From: Ruminococcus flavefaciens AE3010
GTDB taxonomy: Bacteria > Bacillota > Clostridia > Oscillospirales > Ruminococcaceae
NCBI RefSeq assembly: GCF_000526795.1
Contig: NZ_JAGT01000001.1
Span: forward strand, 124,001 to 188,000
Direction: 5' to 3'
DNA: 64,000 bases
Position numbers and translations under genes: made by a program. Position 1 is the stretch's first letter. Every line of letters starts with the position of its first letter. Shown here piece after piece: positions 36,990-45,230 of this stretch. The notes under the pieces were generated by a model. That model was not told where the DNA came from and did no database searches. It saw only the letters and a list, made by a program, of their open reading frames with translations.

Positions 36990-38528
36990 TTGATAAATAT
37001 CTGCGATTACAGAGGTCATATCAGAAACTGGAGAGGACTTTGTCAGGAGCTTGGCATTGATAATACTCTTTCCCGTGAGGAGCGCGAAAAGGCTATCATC
37101 GTAAAGGCTTACGAGAAGTGGGGCAGGGAAATGGCTGACCATTTCTACGGAATGTTTGCCTTTGCACTTTACGACACCGATAAAGACAAGTATTTCTGCC
37201 TGAGAGATCAGTTCGGCACCAAGCCTTTCTATTACTACATCACTGCCGACAACAGACTTCTCTGCGGTACGAATATCAGTAGGATAATCGGTCAGGAGGG
37301 CTTCGTCAAGGAGCTCAATGTGGATATGCTCCAGATCTATATGACACTTACCTATGTTGCAGGTGAGGACACATTCTTCAAGGGCGTAAAGAAGCTTATG
37401 CCCGGTCACTGGCTGGAATTTGAGAACGGCAAGCTCACAGTTGAGCGCTACTGGACTCCCACATTCAAGCCCGACGAGAGCAAGTCTCTTGATGAATGGG
37501 CTGACGAGATACACACTACACTGACTAATATTTTCCCCGAGGTCAAGGACGACAATGAAGTCGCAGAGTCATTCCTCTCAGGCGGCGTTGACTCGTCCTA
37601 TGTTCTGGCAATGTCCGACGCAAAGAGAGCGGATTCCTGCGGATACGACGAGGAGCGTTTCGATGAGTCACGTGTTGCCGCAAAGACTGCGGAGCTCCTG
37701 AATGTCGAGCATTCCGTTGCAAATATTCAGCCCAAGGACTTCTTCGATATCGTTCCCTTTGTAATGTACAATATGGAGCAGCCTTTAGGCGACGCTTCCG
37801 CTATAGTATTCACACTTGGCTGCAAGGCTACTGCCGAGCATACAAAGCTCTGCTATTCGGGAGAGGGAGCAGACGAGTTCTTCGGCGGCTACAATATGTA
37901 CCGCAATGCGGAGCGCTACGGCGACAACCTCAAGACCTTCTACGTGGGCAATACCAACATCATGAAGGAAGAGGAAAAGCAGAAGATATTAAAGCACTAT
38001 GATCCCAGTGTGCTTCCTATAAACCTTGTAAAGTACATCTACGACGAGACTGAGGGACTTGATCCCCTTACAAAGATGTCCGATGTTGATATACAGATAT
38101 GGCTGGAGGGCGATATCTACCTCAACGTTGACAAGATGAGTACAGCCTGCGGTCTGGAGATACGTATGCCTCTTACAGACAGAAGAATCTTCGACATTGC
38201 ATCGCGTATGCCTTCAAAGTATAAGGTGAACGAGGAGCAGAACAAGGTTGCATTCAGAACAGCTGCTGCAAAGGTTCTCCCCGAGGAGATAGCTTTCAGA
38301 AAGAAGCTGGGCTTTATAGTTCCCGTAAGAATATGGCTTGCCGACGAGCGCTATAATGCAGATGTAAGAGCTAAGTTCAGCAGTGATATGGCTGCTCAGT
38401 TCTTTGATATCGACGAGATAAACGCTATATATAAGGACTATGTAGGCGGCAACTCCGATAACTGGCGCAAGGTCTGGACGATCTATACATTCCTTGTATG
38501 GTATGAGGAGTATTTCGTAAAGAGATAA
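36990..38528 (+). CDS. Asparagine synthetase-like protein with truncated glutaminase domain
   Basis: A 512-residue AsnB-family protein. The synthetase domain is intact: the PP-loop SGGVDSS (197-203), YSGEGADEFFGGY, and DKMSTACGLEIRMPLTD. The N-terminal glutaminase domain starts late: it begins MINICDYRGHIRNWRGLC, aligning with the NGEIYNYxELR region of AsnB, so the first 60-70 residues with the catalytic Cys2 (MCGI) are missing. There is no room upstream, because gpsA ends 28 bases earlier. It probably uses ammonia instead of glutamine, or another substrate. The start is TTG with ACGAGGTGA 7 bases upstream. Confidence 0.85.
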   Translation: MINICDYRGHIRNWRGLCQELGIDNTLSREEREKAIIVKAYEKWGREMADHFYGMFAFALYDTDKDKYFCLRDQFGTKPFYYYITADNRLLCGTNISRIIGQEGFVKELNVDMLQIYMTLTYVAGEDTFFKGVKKLMPGHWLEFENGKLTVERYWTPTFKPDESKSLDEWADEIHTTLTNIFPEVKDDNEVAESFLSGGVDSSYVLAMSDAKRADSCGYDEERFDESRVAAKTAELLNVEHSVANIQPKDFFDIVPFVMYNMEQPLGDASAIVFTLGCKATAEHTKLCYSGEGADEFFGGYNMYRNAERYGDNLKTFYVGNTNIMKEEEKQKILKHYDPSVLPINLVKYIYDETEGLDPLTKMSDVDIQIWLEGDIYLNVDKMSTACGLEIRMPLTDRRIFDIASRMPSKYKVNEEQNKVAFRTAAAKVLPEEIAFRKKLGFIVPVRIWLADERYNADVRAKFSSDMAAQFFDIDEINAIYKDYVGGNSDNWRKVWTIYTFLVWYEEYFVKR

Positions 38529-38531
38529 GAG

Positions 38532-38570
38532 AAAGCCCTCTGTGTTATTGATGCACAGAGGGCTTTGCTT
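38532..38570 (+). terminator. Terminator after asparagine synthetase gene
   Basis: AAAGCCCTCTGTG and CACAGAGGGCTTT form a perfect 13-base stem with a 9-base loop. The flanks suit termination from either strand. Confidence 0.9.
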
Positions 38571-38621
38571 GGATAATATAAACAGTCACATAGGAGAGAG
38601 TTTGTGCGACCGTATATATGC

Positions 38622-39362
38622 TTATTTCAGCTGAAGCCTTATCTTATCGGTCACAAGAGCTATAAACTCAGAGTTGGTGGGACGTCCCCGATAATTATCG
38701 ATGGTGTATCCGAAAAAGCTGTTTATTACTTCTGAGTTTCCTCTGTCCCACGCTATCTCTATAGCATGACGGATAGCTCTTTCGACTCGTGATGATGTTG
38801 TTTCGTATTTCTGCGCCACACAGGGATACAGCAGCTTTGTTACGCATTCCATGAGCTTGTTGTTGTCAATGGCACTGAGAATAGCTGTCCGCAGATAATG
38901 ATAGCCCTTTATGTGGGCAGGTACGCCGAGCTTCTGGATTATCTCGGTGACCATTATCTCTGTGTCGGTATAGCCTGCTGTAAGCGGTACGGTACATACC
39001 GACTTGATTATGGACGGCAGTGACTGAATATCATATGGCTTTGCAAGGAAATATGAAGCTCCGTTTTCAATGACCTGACGCTCGATAAAGCTGTTCTGTA
39101 TCTCAGATACAACAATGAACACAGGCGTTTTTACAAGAGTTTCTCTGACGTGGTCCATAAGCCATATGGCATCAGTATCCTGCAGTGTGAGATCGAGAAT
39201 GACGACATCAGGGGTGTCGTTAATAATGGAATCAAGTATCGCTCTGCTGTGTTTCTTTCGGGTGAATGCGATCATATCGTATTCCCTGAGCGTTGCTGCT
39301 ACTTTTACTCCGTTTGATGCTGAATCGTCACCGATCAATACTTTGATTCGTTTGTTTTCCAT
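38622..39362 (-). CDS. spo0A: Stage 0 sporulation regulator Spo0A
   Basis: A 246-residue response regulator: receiver domain with D12-D13, phospho-acceptor D57 ([10 protein letters not shown]) and K at AKPYD, then the Spo0A DNA-binding domain with [33 protein letters not shown] and the near-universal [15 protein letters not shown]. It controls entry into sporulation or other stationary-phase programmes. AAAAGGAGTTAAACC precedes ATG. A perfect 0A box lies upstream, suggesting autoregulation. No other sporulation gene is in the window. Confidence 0.96.
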   Translation of the reverse strand: MENKRIKVLIGDDSASNGVKVAATLREYDMIAFTRKKHSRAILDSIINDTPDVVILDLTLQDTDAIWLMDHVRETLVKTPVFIVVSEIQNSFIERQVIENGASYFLAKPYDIQSLPSIIKSVCTVPLTAGYTDTEIMVTEIIQKLGVPAHIKGYHYLRTAILSAIDNNKLMECVTKLLYPCVAQKYETTSSRVERAIRHAIEIAWDRGNSEVINSFFGYTIDNYRGRPTNSEFIALVTDKIRLQLK

Positions 39363-39396
39363 GGTTTAACTCCTTTTCTTTTAATCTACAAACAAC

Positions 39397-39425
39397 ATTT
39401 TACATCAATTAAACAGCATTTTCAA
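39397..39425 (-). promoter_or_regulatory. Promoter of spo0A
   Basis: On the minus strand TTGAAA (39420-39425), 17 bases, TAAAAT (39397-39402), about 35 bases before the spo0A start codon. Confidence 0.7.
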
Positions 39426-39445
39426 GGGGGATTTTTAGCGTAAAA

Positions 39446-39452
39446 TGTCGAA
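39446..39452 (+). promoter_or_regulatory. 0A box (Spo0A binding site)
   Basis: TGTCGAA matches the 0A box exactly. It lies 21 bases upstream of the spo0A -35 element, in opposite orientation to the gene. Confidence 0.6.
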
Positions 39453-39567
39453 AAACAGGAAACAATGGATAACATTATTTCAATTTAATGTTCTTTGAAT
39501 TATTATCATCATTTTTGTTATATGAAATGCCTTGTTTTGTAATATAATAAATATATATTTATTGCTA

Positions 39568-39596
39568 TTGACTTTTGTTTCGATTTGCTGTATAAT
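39568..39596 (+). promoter_or_regulatory. Promoter of tRNA-Leu/tRNA-Ser pair
   Basis: TTGACT (39568-39573), 17 bases, TATAAT (39591-39596), 14 bases before tRNA-Leu. Confidence 0.85.
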
Positions 39597-39610
39597 ATTA
39601 AAAGTACTTT

Positions 39611-39695
39611 GCGAGTGTGCTGGAATAGGCAGACAGGCACGTTTGAGGGGCGTGTGTCGAGAGACGTATGGGTTCAAGTCCCATTACTCGCACCA
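39611..39695 (+). tRNA. tRNA-Leu (GAG)
   Basis: Acceptor GCGAGTG pairs with TACTCGC. The anticodon loop TTGAGGG sits in the stem CACGT/GCGTG with anticodon GAG, a long variable arm follows, and the T arm is TGGGTTCAAGTCCCA. The CCA end is encoded (39693-39695). Confidence 0.96.
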
Positions 39696-39701
39696 AAGTA
39701 T

Positions 39702-39790
39702 GGACAGATGGCTGAGCTGGTCTAAGGCGCACGACTGGAACTCGTGTATACGTTAATAGCGTATCGAGGGTTCGAATCCCTCTCTGTCCG
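39702..39790 (+). tRNA. tRNA-Ser (GGA)
   Basis: Acceptor GGACAGA pairs with TCTGTCC. The anticodon loop CTGGAAC lies in CACGA/TCGTG with anticodon GGA; a long variable arm (ATACG...CGTAT) and T arm GAGGGTTCGAATCCCTC follow. CCA is not encoded (discriminator G then CTC). Confidence 0.96.
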
Positions 39791-39802
39791 CTCAAAATAA
39801 TG

Positions 39803-39868
39803 AGTCAGAAGAATGGCTGTATCGCGTAAAATAGCGGGATTCAGTCATTTTTCTTTTATGTTCTGACT
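39803..39868 (+). terminator. Terminator region after tRNA genes
   Basis: Nested inverted repeats: AGTCAGAA (39803-39810) with TTCTGACT (39861-39868), and inside it AATGGCTG (39812-39819) with CAGTCATT (39842-39849) followed by a T-rich run. Confidence 0.65.
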
Positions 39869-39928
39869 TGAAAGATTTTTCCTGTTAGAGAAATAATTTT
39901 CACGTAGAATAGGCATTTTTCAAACCTA

Positions 39929-39949
39929 TTCCACACGAAATTCCACACG
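39929..39949 (+). repeat. CACACG direct repeats, possible integrase arm sites
   Basis: TTCCACACG occurs at 39929-39937 and 39941-39949, 12 bases apart. A very similar repeat group lies at 49835-49863 beside the tyrosine integrase. Such paired short repeats are typical of integrase arm-binding sites, here about 140 bases from tRNA-Ser. Confidence 0.45.
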
Positions 39950-40010
39950 AACAATTATCAAAATATTATAAATGGACGGCGTGAAGCCGTCCCATAAGTT
40001 TTTGATTTAT

Positions 40011-40238
40011 CTATTCTTCCAAGAATTTCTCTATAACCGTCATTATCTCTTCAAGGCGCTTACCACCTATACCTTTGATCTTACTAAGCTCTGCTTCAAG
40101 AGCAGGAAGGTCAATTGTTTTTCCCTGTTCTCCGAGCAGCTCATCCCCGTACTGGAGAATGAACTTTGTCAGCTCCTCTCGGTTCATTTTCTTGATCTTT
40201 CGGTAAGTGTCCCTGTCGATAATTTTTTTCTGTCCCAT
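40011..40238 (-). CDS. Small helix-hairpin-helix protein
   Basis: A 75-residue protein (MGQKKIIDRDTYRKIKKMNR...) with a helix-hairpin-helix-like motif near the C-terminus (LSKIKGIGGKRLEEIMTVI), which in other proteins binds DNA non-specifically. AAGGAGCT precedes ATG, which decides for this start over a longer reading frame. Function unknown. An inverted repeat (GGACGGCGTGAAGCCGTCC, 39973-39991) downstream may terminate it. Confidence 0.7.
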   Translation of the reverse strand: MGQKKIIDRDTYRKIKKMNREELTKFILQYGDELLGEQGKTIDLPALEAELSKIKGIGGKRLEEIMTVIEKFLEE

Positions 40239-40438
40239 ATATAGCTCCTTTTTCGTTTCTTGTAACCTATTATACCATATCAACGTTATAATGTAAATAC
40301 GTGAAAAAGAAATGCTCAATTAGCTATATTCCCTATATGTATCCTTGACTTTGGACGATAGTGCAGTGTATAATATGGATAGTAAGCAGGTTACTATGAT
40401 AAATCAGAATATATATAATAAACAGTGGGGTGAAAAAT

Positions 40439-41068
40439 ATGCCAATACCAAATTACTTGCAAGAAATAGCATATAATGAGAGGCCAAAAGGCGATTTCAC
40501 ATCATTTGGTTTGAAATGTAAATGTGGTAGTACACATTTTCATATATATGAATCCTATCTTGATAAACACGAAAAGGAACTTTGCAAACCTTATTATGAT
40601 GCTTTGGATTATTCGATTACGGGCGGATGCTTTTCGAGTTGTACCAAGGATGAAAACGGAGTATTACATCACTGGGTATATCTAACTCACAGCAGAAATG
40701 GCCCAAAAGAGGAAGTTATTATTCCTCCCAAACCAATTTGTGCTTGCATAAAGGTGATTAAGGTAAAATGTTCTGAATGTGGAAATGAATATGTTATATA
40801 TGACAGCCGAACATGTGGATATGATGGCGTTTTCAGTACAAATTCTGCTGAAAAAGAATACAATCCGCATTTCAAGCTAAAGAAGCGGCGTGACGGTCTT
40901 CCTGTTGAAATATGTATCAGCGTTGAACATACTGAAACATTTGAAGAATTTCAAAATATTATTTCTTGTGAATATTCAAAGTACACCGATGCTTTTTTAT
41001 GGATAGTTATTTATTCAATTGATGATAATAATAAGAAACGCAAGCTATACGAATTTGAGACCGATTAA
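40439..41068 (+). CDS. Unknown protein with cysteine clusters
   Basis: A 209-residue protein I do not recognise. Cysteine pairs KCKCGS near residue 24 and ICACIKVIKVKCSECGNEY around residues 101-119 suggest one or two zinc ribbons. A+T-rich codon use differs from the core genes, consistent with acquired DNA. GGGGTGA lies 6 bases before ATG 40439; GTG 40430 is less likely. A strong terminator follows. It lies between the tRNA pair and the tRNA-His fragment. Confidence 0.75.
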   Translation: MPIPNYLQEIAYNERPKGDFTSFGLKCKCGSTHFHIYESYLDKHEKELCKPYYDALDYSITGGCFSSCTKDENGVLHHWVYLTHSRNGPKEEVIIPPKPICACIKVIKVKCSECGNEYVIYDSRTCGYDGVFSTNSAEKEYNPHFKLKKRRDGLPVEICISVEHTETFEEFQNIISCEYSKYTDAFLWIVIYSIDDNNKKRKLYEFETD

Positions 41069-41130
41069 AAATAGAATTTCAATTCAGCTTGGTACCATGT
41101 TAGATCAACTACTTATGAAAAATGATATGT

Positions 41131-41156
41131 AAAGTCCCCGCAGTTGCGGGGACTTT
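41131..41156 (+). terminator. Terminator hairpin
   Basis: AAAGTCCCCGCA and TGCGGGGACTTT form a perfect 12-base stem with a 2-base centre. Confidence 0.9.
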
Positions 41157-41201
41157 CATATTAGGAATCTCTTATATTAGAAAAAATATTAGAAAACAAC
41201 G

Positions 41202-41231
41202 AAAAAAGCACTTCTGAAAATTCAGAAGTGC
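41202..41231 (-). terminator. Terminator downstream of tRNA-His fragment
   Basis: GCACTTCTGAA (41208-41218) and TTCAGAAGTGC (41221-41231) form a perfect stem. Read on the minus strand it is followed by six T residues. It is probably the original terminator of the disrupted tRNA gene. Confidence 0.85.
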
Positions 41232-41243
41232 CTATTTCATGAG

Positions 41244-41285
41244 GGTGGGAGATGGGATTCGAACCCACGGTCTTCGGGACCACAA
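41244..41285 (-). pseudogene. tRNA-His 3' fragment (integration scar)
   Basis: On the minus strand the sequence reads from the anticodon loop (TTGTGGT, anticodon GTG) through T arm GTGGGTTCGAATCCCAT to acceptor half CTCCCAC and discriminator C, the residue typical of tRNA-His. The 5' half is absent: the sequence beyond the anticodon loop cannot form the rest of a tRNA. The fragment keeps its terminator. This is the usual scar at the far end of an element that integrated into a tRNA gene; no intact partner tRNA-His is in the window. Confidence 0.75.
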
Positions 41286-41405
41286 GCCTATGCTGACGGA
41301 TATTCCGCAGTTTCATCTGGTTTATCAAAATACTTTTTTGCGCCTATATTTCGAGGATTTGAGCAGATTTGCCGTGTAATGCCTTTGCAGAAAAAATTGT
41401 CTAAC

Positions 41406-41426
41406 TGTAGGAAAAGTGTAGGAAAA
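41406..41426 (+). repeat. TGTAGGAAAA direct repeats beside tRNA-His scar
   Basis: TGTAGGAAAA occurs twice, at 41406-41415 and 41417-41426, with an 11-base period, about 120 bases from the tRNA fragment. The layout fits integrase arm sites of a lost element. Confidence 0.45.
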
Positions 41427-41432
41427 ATATAG

Positions 41433-41630
41433 CAGACAATTACTGTTGATACTTCATTTTTCACTGGTTGCGACACAGGCTGCAATCAACGAAGGAAAGT
41501 AATTCCAAAATACACTCAGATTGGCTATTTTACGCTGAATCTGGACGATGCTAAAGAATACCTTTACGCAAACTCCACTAAGCGCAGAATACTAAGCTGG
41601 CGTGATATTCACGTTAATGTGTTTATCTGA
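41433..41630 (+). pseudogene. C-terminal remnant of an unrecognised gene
   Basis: An open frame without a start codon encodes a plausible protein tail, including KVIPKYTQIGYFTLNLDDAK and ending WRDIHVNVFI. It is followed by a terminator (41643-41676), as expected for the true end of a gene. The 5' part is gone. I do not recognise the family. Confidence 0.4.
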
Positions 41631-41642
41631 ATAAACAAATAG

Positions 41643-41676
41643 AGCTCTCACAGTTTCGGCTGTGAGGGCTTTTTTG
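41643..41676 (+). terminator. Terminator hairpin
   Basis: AGCTCTCACAG pairs with CTGTGAGGGCT around TTTCGG, followed by six T residues. Confidence 0.85.
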
Positions 41677-41766
41677 TTCCATAAAAATTTTTTGCGTGAA
41701 AAAAGTGGTATAAGTGGTAAAAGCATTTTTGTATGCTACGTAGTATTAGTGAAAGACAGTCATAAC

Positions 41767-42126
41767 TTACTGCTCGCATTCAATGCAGTGATTCTCGCAA
41801 ACGCTGCAATATAGCTTTATTTGACCTTTATCCCAGTTGATTCTGTCCATCTGAATCATTTTCTCATCTTTTCCCCAACATACAGCGCAGTAGCACACCT
41901 TTTGATTATCACCTTGCAGTGTTAAATACGGCTGTTCATGCCTAACAAACCTTTGCTCCGTTTCTTTGGATTTTTGTAGTTCTGAATTCTCTTCGCGTAG
42001 TTTTGCTATTTCAGTCTGCATATCCAAGGCCTGTGAGCTTAAATCAATGAGTTGTTTGTAAAGCTCGACGTTATCAGCTTTTTGTGCTATACCTATTGCG
42101 TCCTTAATTCCTTCATAAAGTCGCAT
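41767..42126 (-). CDS. Coiled-coil zinc-ribbon protein
   Basis: A 119-residue protein. Residues 25-60 form a likely coiled coil (LIDLSSQALDMQTEIAKLRE and following), and the C-terminal half has paired cysteines CYCAVCWG and CSVCENHC, a probable zinc ribbon. Similar small proteins occur in clostridial mobile elements and phages. AAAGGAG precedes ATG. It lies downstream of the yolD-umuC cassette in the same direction, but 136 bases apart. Confidence 0.75.
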   Translation of the reverse strand: MRLYEGIKDAIGIAQKADNVELYKQLIDLSSQALDMQTEIAKLREENSELQKSKETEQRFVRHEQPYLTLQGDNQKVCYCAVCWGKDEKMIQMDRINWDKGQIKLYCSVCENHCIECEQ

Positions 42127-42262
42127 GTTAATTCTCCTTTCACGTTTGGTGATTATTACTTCATTTTTGTAGTTCTTTAAGTCATGTGTAACCGCCCCAC
42201 AAAGGGGCGGCTGAGCATTTCTTCTATGTTGTGATTGTTTTCAGGAGGAAAATGGTGATGCT

Positions 42263-42607
42263 CTAAAAGCATACGTCTTTACCGAGCATCTCAATGGTGT
42301 AGATGTCATCGAACGGGATAGTAGTCTTTATGACCTTAAGCCTGCGATAAGGAATGTTGATTTCTGTTACTACTCCCTCAATGTTTGTGTATGCGTCAAT
42401 GTCGTAATATCGAATCTTGACAGTTATACCTAAACGAAGCTTATTCAGAGTATTGGACAATTCCTCGGCTTCGTCCTCACTCAGTTCCTTACGCGGTTCA
42501 GTTATACGTTCCTGTATCCTTACGGCTTCATAGTAACCTTTAAGTGCAGCAAAAGGAGCAAACTGAACAGCTCTGTCTGCGTGCCGCTGTGTAATCCTCT
42601 TATCCAT
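42263..42607 (-). CDS. YolD-like protein
   Basis: A 114-residue member of the YolD family (MDKRITQRHADRAVQFAPFA start, then VKIRYYDIDAYTNIEGVVTEI). YolD proteins are usually encoded next to a Y-family DNA polymerase and linked to the SOS response. Its start overlaps the end of the umuC remnant by 8 bases, so the two were one translation unit. ATG 42607 is preferred because GGTAGGTGG lies just upstream. Confidence 0.85.
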   Translation of the reverse strand: MDKRITQRHADRAVQFAPFAALKGYYEAVRIQERITEPRKELSEDEAEELSNTLNKLRLGITVKIRYYDIDAYTNIEGVVTEINIPYRRLKVIKTTIPFDDIYTIEMLGKDVCF

Positions 42608-43418
42608 TATGACCACCTACCATAGTATTTCGTTTCATACCTGTAGCTTTATCAAAGAGATTGAAGCCTTTGAGAAGAGCGTTCTTGCCATATCTGTTGC
42701 GGATTCCGACCATAGCTACCTCAAGCTGTTTCTCGTTTTCTTCGTCATCAGGATCCTCGAAGAAGCTAAGCTGCAAATCAGGCTCATATGTAAGGTTTGT
42801 TAGTGCAATTCCTATCTGTCGTATACCGTACCCTATCTTTACCTTATCAATATAGAGCTTACTGAATGCTGCCTGTATCTTCTTAATTGAGCAGGTGGCT
42901 TGCACAAGCTTCATAGCTCCGCCTGATGAAGGAGTACAATCCTTGGAATATCGAATAAACAGCGAGATTCCCTTGGCGTAGAGATTGTTCTCCACCAGCT
43001 CAAGTACGAGATTTTCAACCATTTCCTTCATTACTATACGAGCTCCGTCCACATCATAATCCTCGAATAGTATCTGACTGTTGGAGAGGGAGCGGCTTTT
43101 GCCCCTGTACTTATGTATCATTTCCATAGTACACGGCTCACGTCCCCATGCATGGTCAATAAGGAACTCCGCATTTACTCCAAATTCCTTATATAACAAC
43201 GTCTCAGGAAGTTCAGTAATACCTTTCATATCAAATACACCATATTTTGCCAGCCTTGCAGCTATTCCACGTCCTACGTTCCAGAAGTCAGTTAAAGGCT
43301 GATGCTTCCATAAAAGCTTCTGATACAGTTCTTCAGTAAGAATACCTATGTGTTCAGGCACATGCTTGGCGACAATATCCATAGCTATCTTGGCAAGATA
43401 CAGGTTAGTACCTACGCG
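42600..43418 (-). pseudogene. 5'-truncated Y-family DNA polymerase (UmuC/DinB)
   Basis: About 272 residues of the C-terminal two thirds remain, from VGTNLYLAKIAMDIVAKHV through GRGIAARLAKYG (helix-hairpin-helix) to the little-finger domain and tail. The N-terminal part with the metal-binding DxD and SxDE residues is missing. At 43408-43418 the sequence passes directly into the reverse strand of a resolvase gene, itself lacking its start. Longer open frames through this point are accidental. Polymerase activity is not possible from this copy. Confidence 0.85.
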
Positions 43419-43977
43419 AGAACAAAACGAGGACAGGCAGATTGAAGCTCTGACTAAGTTCGGAGTGCCTGTACAGAACATCATCATCGACAAGGCTTCA
43501 GGTAAGGACACTGAACGTGAAGGATACCAGTATCTCAAACGACAGATTCTCCGTAAAGGCGATACCCTTGTTATCAAAGAGCTGGATCGACTGAGCAGAA
43601 ACAAGACTGACATCAAACGAGAACTGGAACAGTTTAAAGATATGGGCATCCGTGTAAAGATACTGGATATACCTACTACACTTACAGACTTCCCGCCGGA
43701 GCAGGCTTGGGTGCTTGACATGATAAACGCAATATTGATAGAAGTACTCGGTTCGATAGCTGAAAATGAACGTAACAAGATACGAGCCCGCCAACGTGAA
43801 GGCATAGTAGCAGCCAAACGAAAGAACATAAAGTTTGGACGTCCCTCAAAGCCTCTGCCTGATAACTGGGAGCAGGTGTTGGCAGAAGTCCGCTGCGGAA
43901 ACAAGAAGCCTGTCGAAGCGATGAGAGAGCTGGGAATCTCGCGTTCACACTATTACAGGCTGTACAAAATAACGTGA
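43408..43977 (+). pseudogene. 5'-truncated serine recombinase (resolvase family)
   Basis: The visible 189 residues start at the catalytic-serine region, which in the family reads RVSTxEQNEDRQ but here reads LVPTREQNEDRQ, with Pro at the Ser position. The remainder is well preserved (DKASGKDTEREGYQ, VIKELDRLSRNKTDI, AENERNKIRARQREGI, and a C-terminal helix-turn-helix MRELGISRSHYYRLYK). The first 10 or so residues and the nucleophile are lost at the junction with the umuC remnant, so recombinase activity is unlikely. A terminator follows. Confidence 0.85.
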
Positions 43978-44287
43978 CAATAGAAGCAGCCTCCGTGTAG
44001 GAGGCTGTATTGTTATCATCATAAAAAAAATGAAAAAATTTTTGAATTTACGTTTTTCAGAAAAAGCCTTGTCCAAAAATGATGAAAAAGGGTGATTTTA
44101 TGCATTTTTTCAGATAGCTTTATTTTAAAAAACGTAAAATGAGAAAAAAAAAACTGCTTTTTTTCAGCAAGAATTACTATGTAAAATGAGATATTTCAAT
44201 AATACTGATGATGATTGGTGAGTATCGGTATTATACAAATGGGATTGTCAGAACAGCAGAAATTTTCAAAAGAATTTTAAAGTATTA
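43978..44287. other. A/T-rich intergenic region at left side of integrative element
   Basis: About 310 bases of very A/T-rich DNA without a credible gene. GTAAAATGAG occurs at 44134-44143 and 44181-44190. The left end of the integrative element may lie here, but I see no terminal repeat that proves it. Confidence 0.4.
43985..44010 (+). terminator. Terminator after resolvase remnant
   Basis: GCAGCCTCC (43986-43994) pairs with GGAGGCTGT over a short loop, followed by ATTGTT. Confidence 0.75.
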
Positions 44288-45043
44288 TTACATTTGGAAC
44301 GAAGATAGCTCATCTAATACTTCATTAACTAAATTGTCAAATTTTGAACGTTTAAGCATTCCATCAGCATTAAGAATATAAAATTCCTTTTCAGTTAGCA
44401 TATATGTTTCAATAGATTCTAACGTTTTCAGAAATGGATATAGCAAGCTTAATCGGATTAATTGTTTAAACAATGATCTGTATTTGCCGTATTCAATTTG
44501 AAATGAGGGCATGCTTTCTTGACCTTCATAACCATAAAACAGATTATCATTATAATAACAGATTTTTTCTAAAATCTCTTCAATTTTGCTTATATGATGA
44601 ATAGGAATAATTTCCTTTGATGTATTTACTTCTTCAGAGCTAATGATAGTGCCTTTTCCTTTAGCGGCTTCTGTTAGTATTCCTTCATATATCTCAGCCA
44701 GCCTTTGTGGAACATCATCTATATCCATGGATACATTATAAGGTTTTTCCCCAAATTTCCTACATAATTCAGGATATGAAGACTCATCAATTCCCTCAAT
44801 AATATAGTCAACAAACAAATGCTGATGATAACGGTCTATGATAGCTGGGGCAATCTCTGTAATATCATTTTTTCCGGAAAGAAGCTTTCTGATTCTGCTC
44901 TTTCCTGATTCATCACTTCTGAGAGATTTTACATATTCCTCGCCGTCGGCATCCAGACCAGCTTTTATAAGCTCTATCGTAAAATTGTATTTTCCTCCGC
45001 CAACAATTGAATGAATTATCTGAGCAAAATCCGAAAACTTCAT
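44288..45043 (-). CDS. Unknown protein divergent from element ATPase
   Basis: A 251-residue mostly helical protein that I do not recognise. It starts MKFSDFAQIIHSIVGGGKYN; residues 40-60 (DESGKSRIRKLLSGKNDITE) are basic and might contact DNA. It is transcribed away from the large ATPase gene, with 187 bases between the start codons, the usual place for a regulator of a mobile element. AAAAAGGAGTACAAA lies before ATG. Codon use is A/T-rich. Confidence 0.7.
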   Translation of the reverse strand: MKFSDFAQIIHSIVGGGKYNFTIELIKAGLDADGEEYVKSLRSDESGKSRIRKLLSGKNDITEIAPAIIDRYHQHLFVDYIIEGIDESSYPELCRKFGEKPYNVSMDIDDVPQRLAEIYEGILTEAAKGKGTIISSEEVNTSKEIIPIHHISKIEEILEKICYYNDNLFYGYEGQESMPSFQIEYGKYRSLFKQLIRLSLLYPFLKTLESIETYMLTEKEFYILNADGMLKRSKFDNLVNEVLDELSSFQM

Positions 45044-45230
45044 TTTGTACTCCTTTTTATGAAGATGCAGGAGGATGATGATGACTAATCATCTCGTCCC
45101 GTCACGTTACCTATGCTAGTATTATATCACAATAGCTTTTTTAATTCAATATTTGTTTAGAACATATTAATCTTGATAAATATTATCTGAAGAAGATATT
45201 GAAAAAATACTATTAAAAAGGAGGGTGGAA

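Noticed and set aside
38622..39362. Spo0A as proof of a sporulating organism
   Set aside because: No other sporulation gene is in the window, and Spo0A persists in non-sporulating Clostridia.
43348..43407. Upstream ATG giving the resolvase a longer N-terminus
   Set aside because: These 20 residues are the antisense of the polymerase gene and do not resemble the resolvase N-terminus.
42600..43904. A 434-residue frame starting opposite the resolvase
   Set aside because: Only the part after about 43418 matches a Y-family polymerase; the first 160 residues are the antisense of the resolvase gene.
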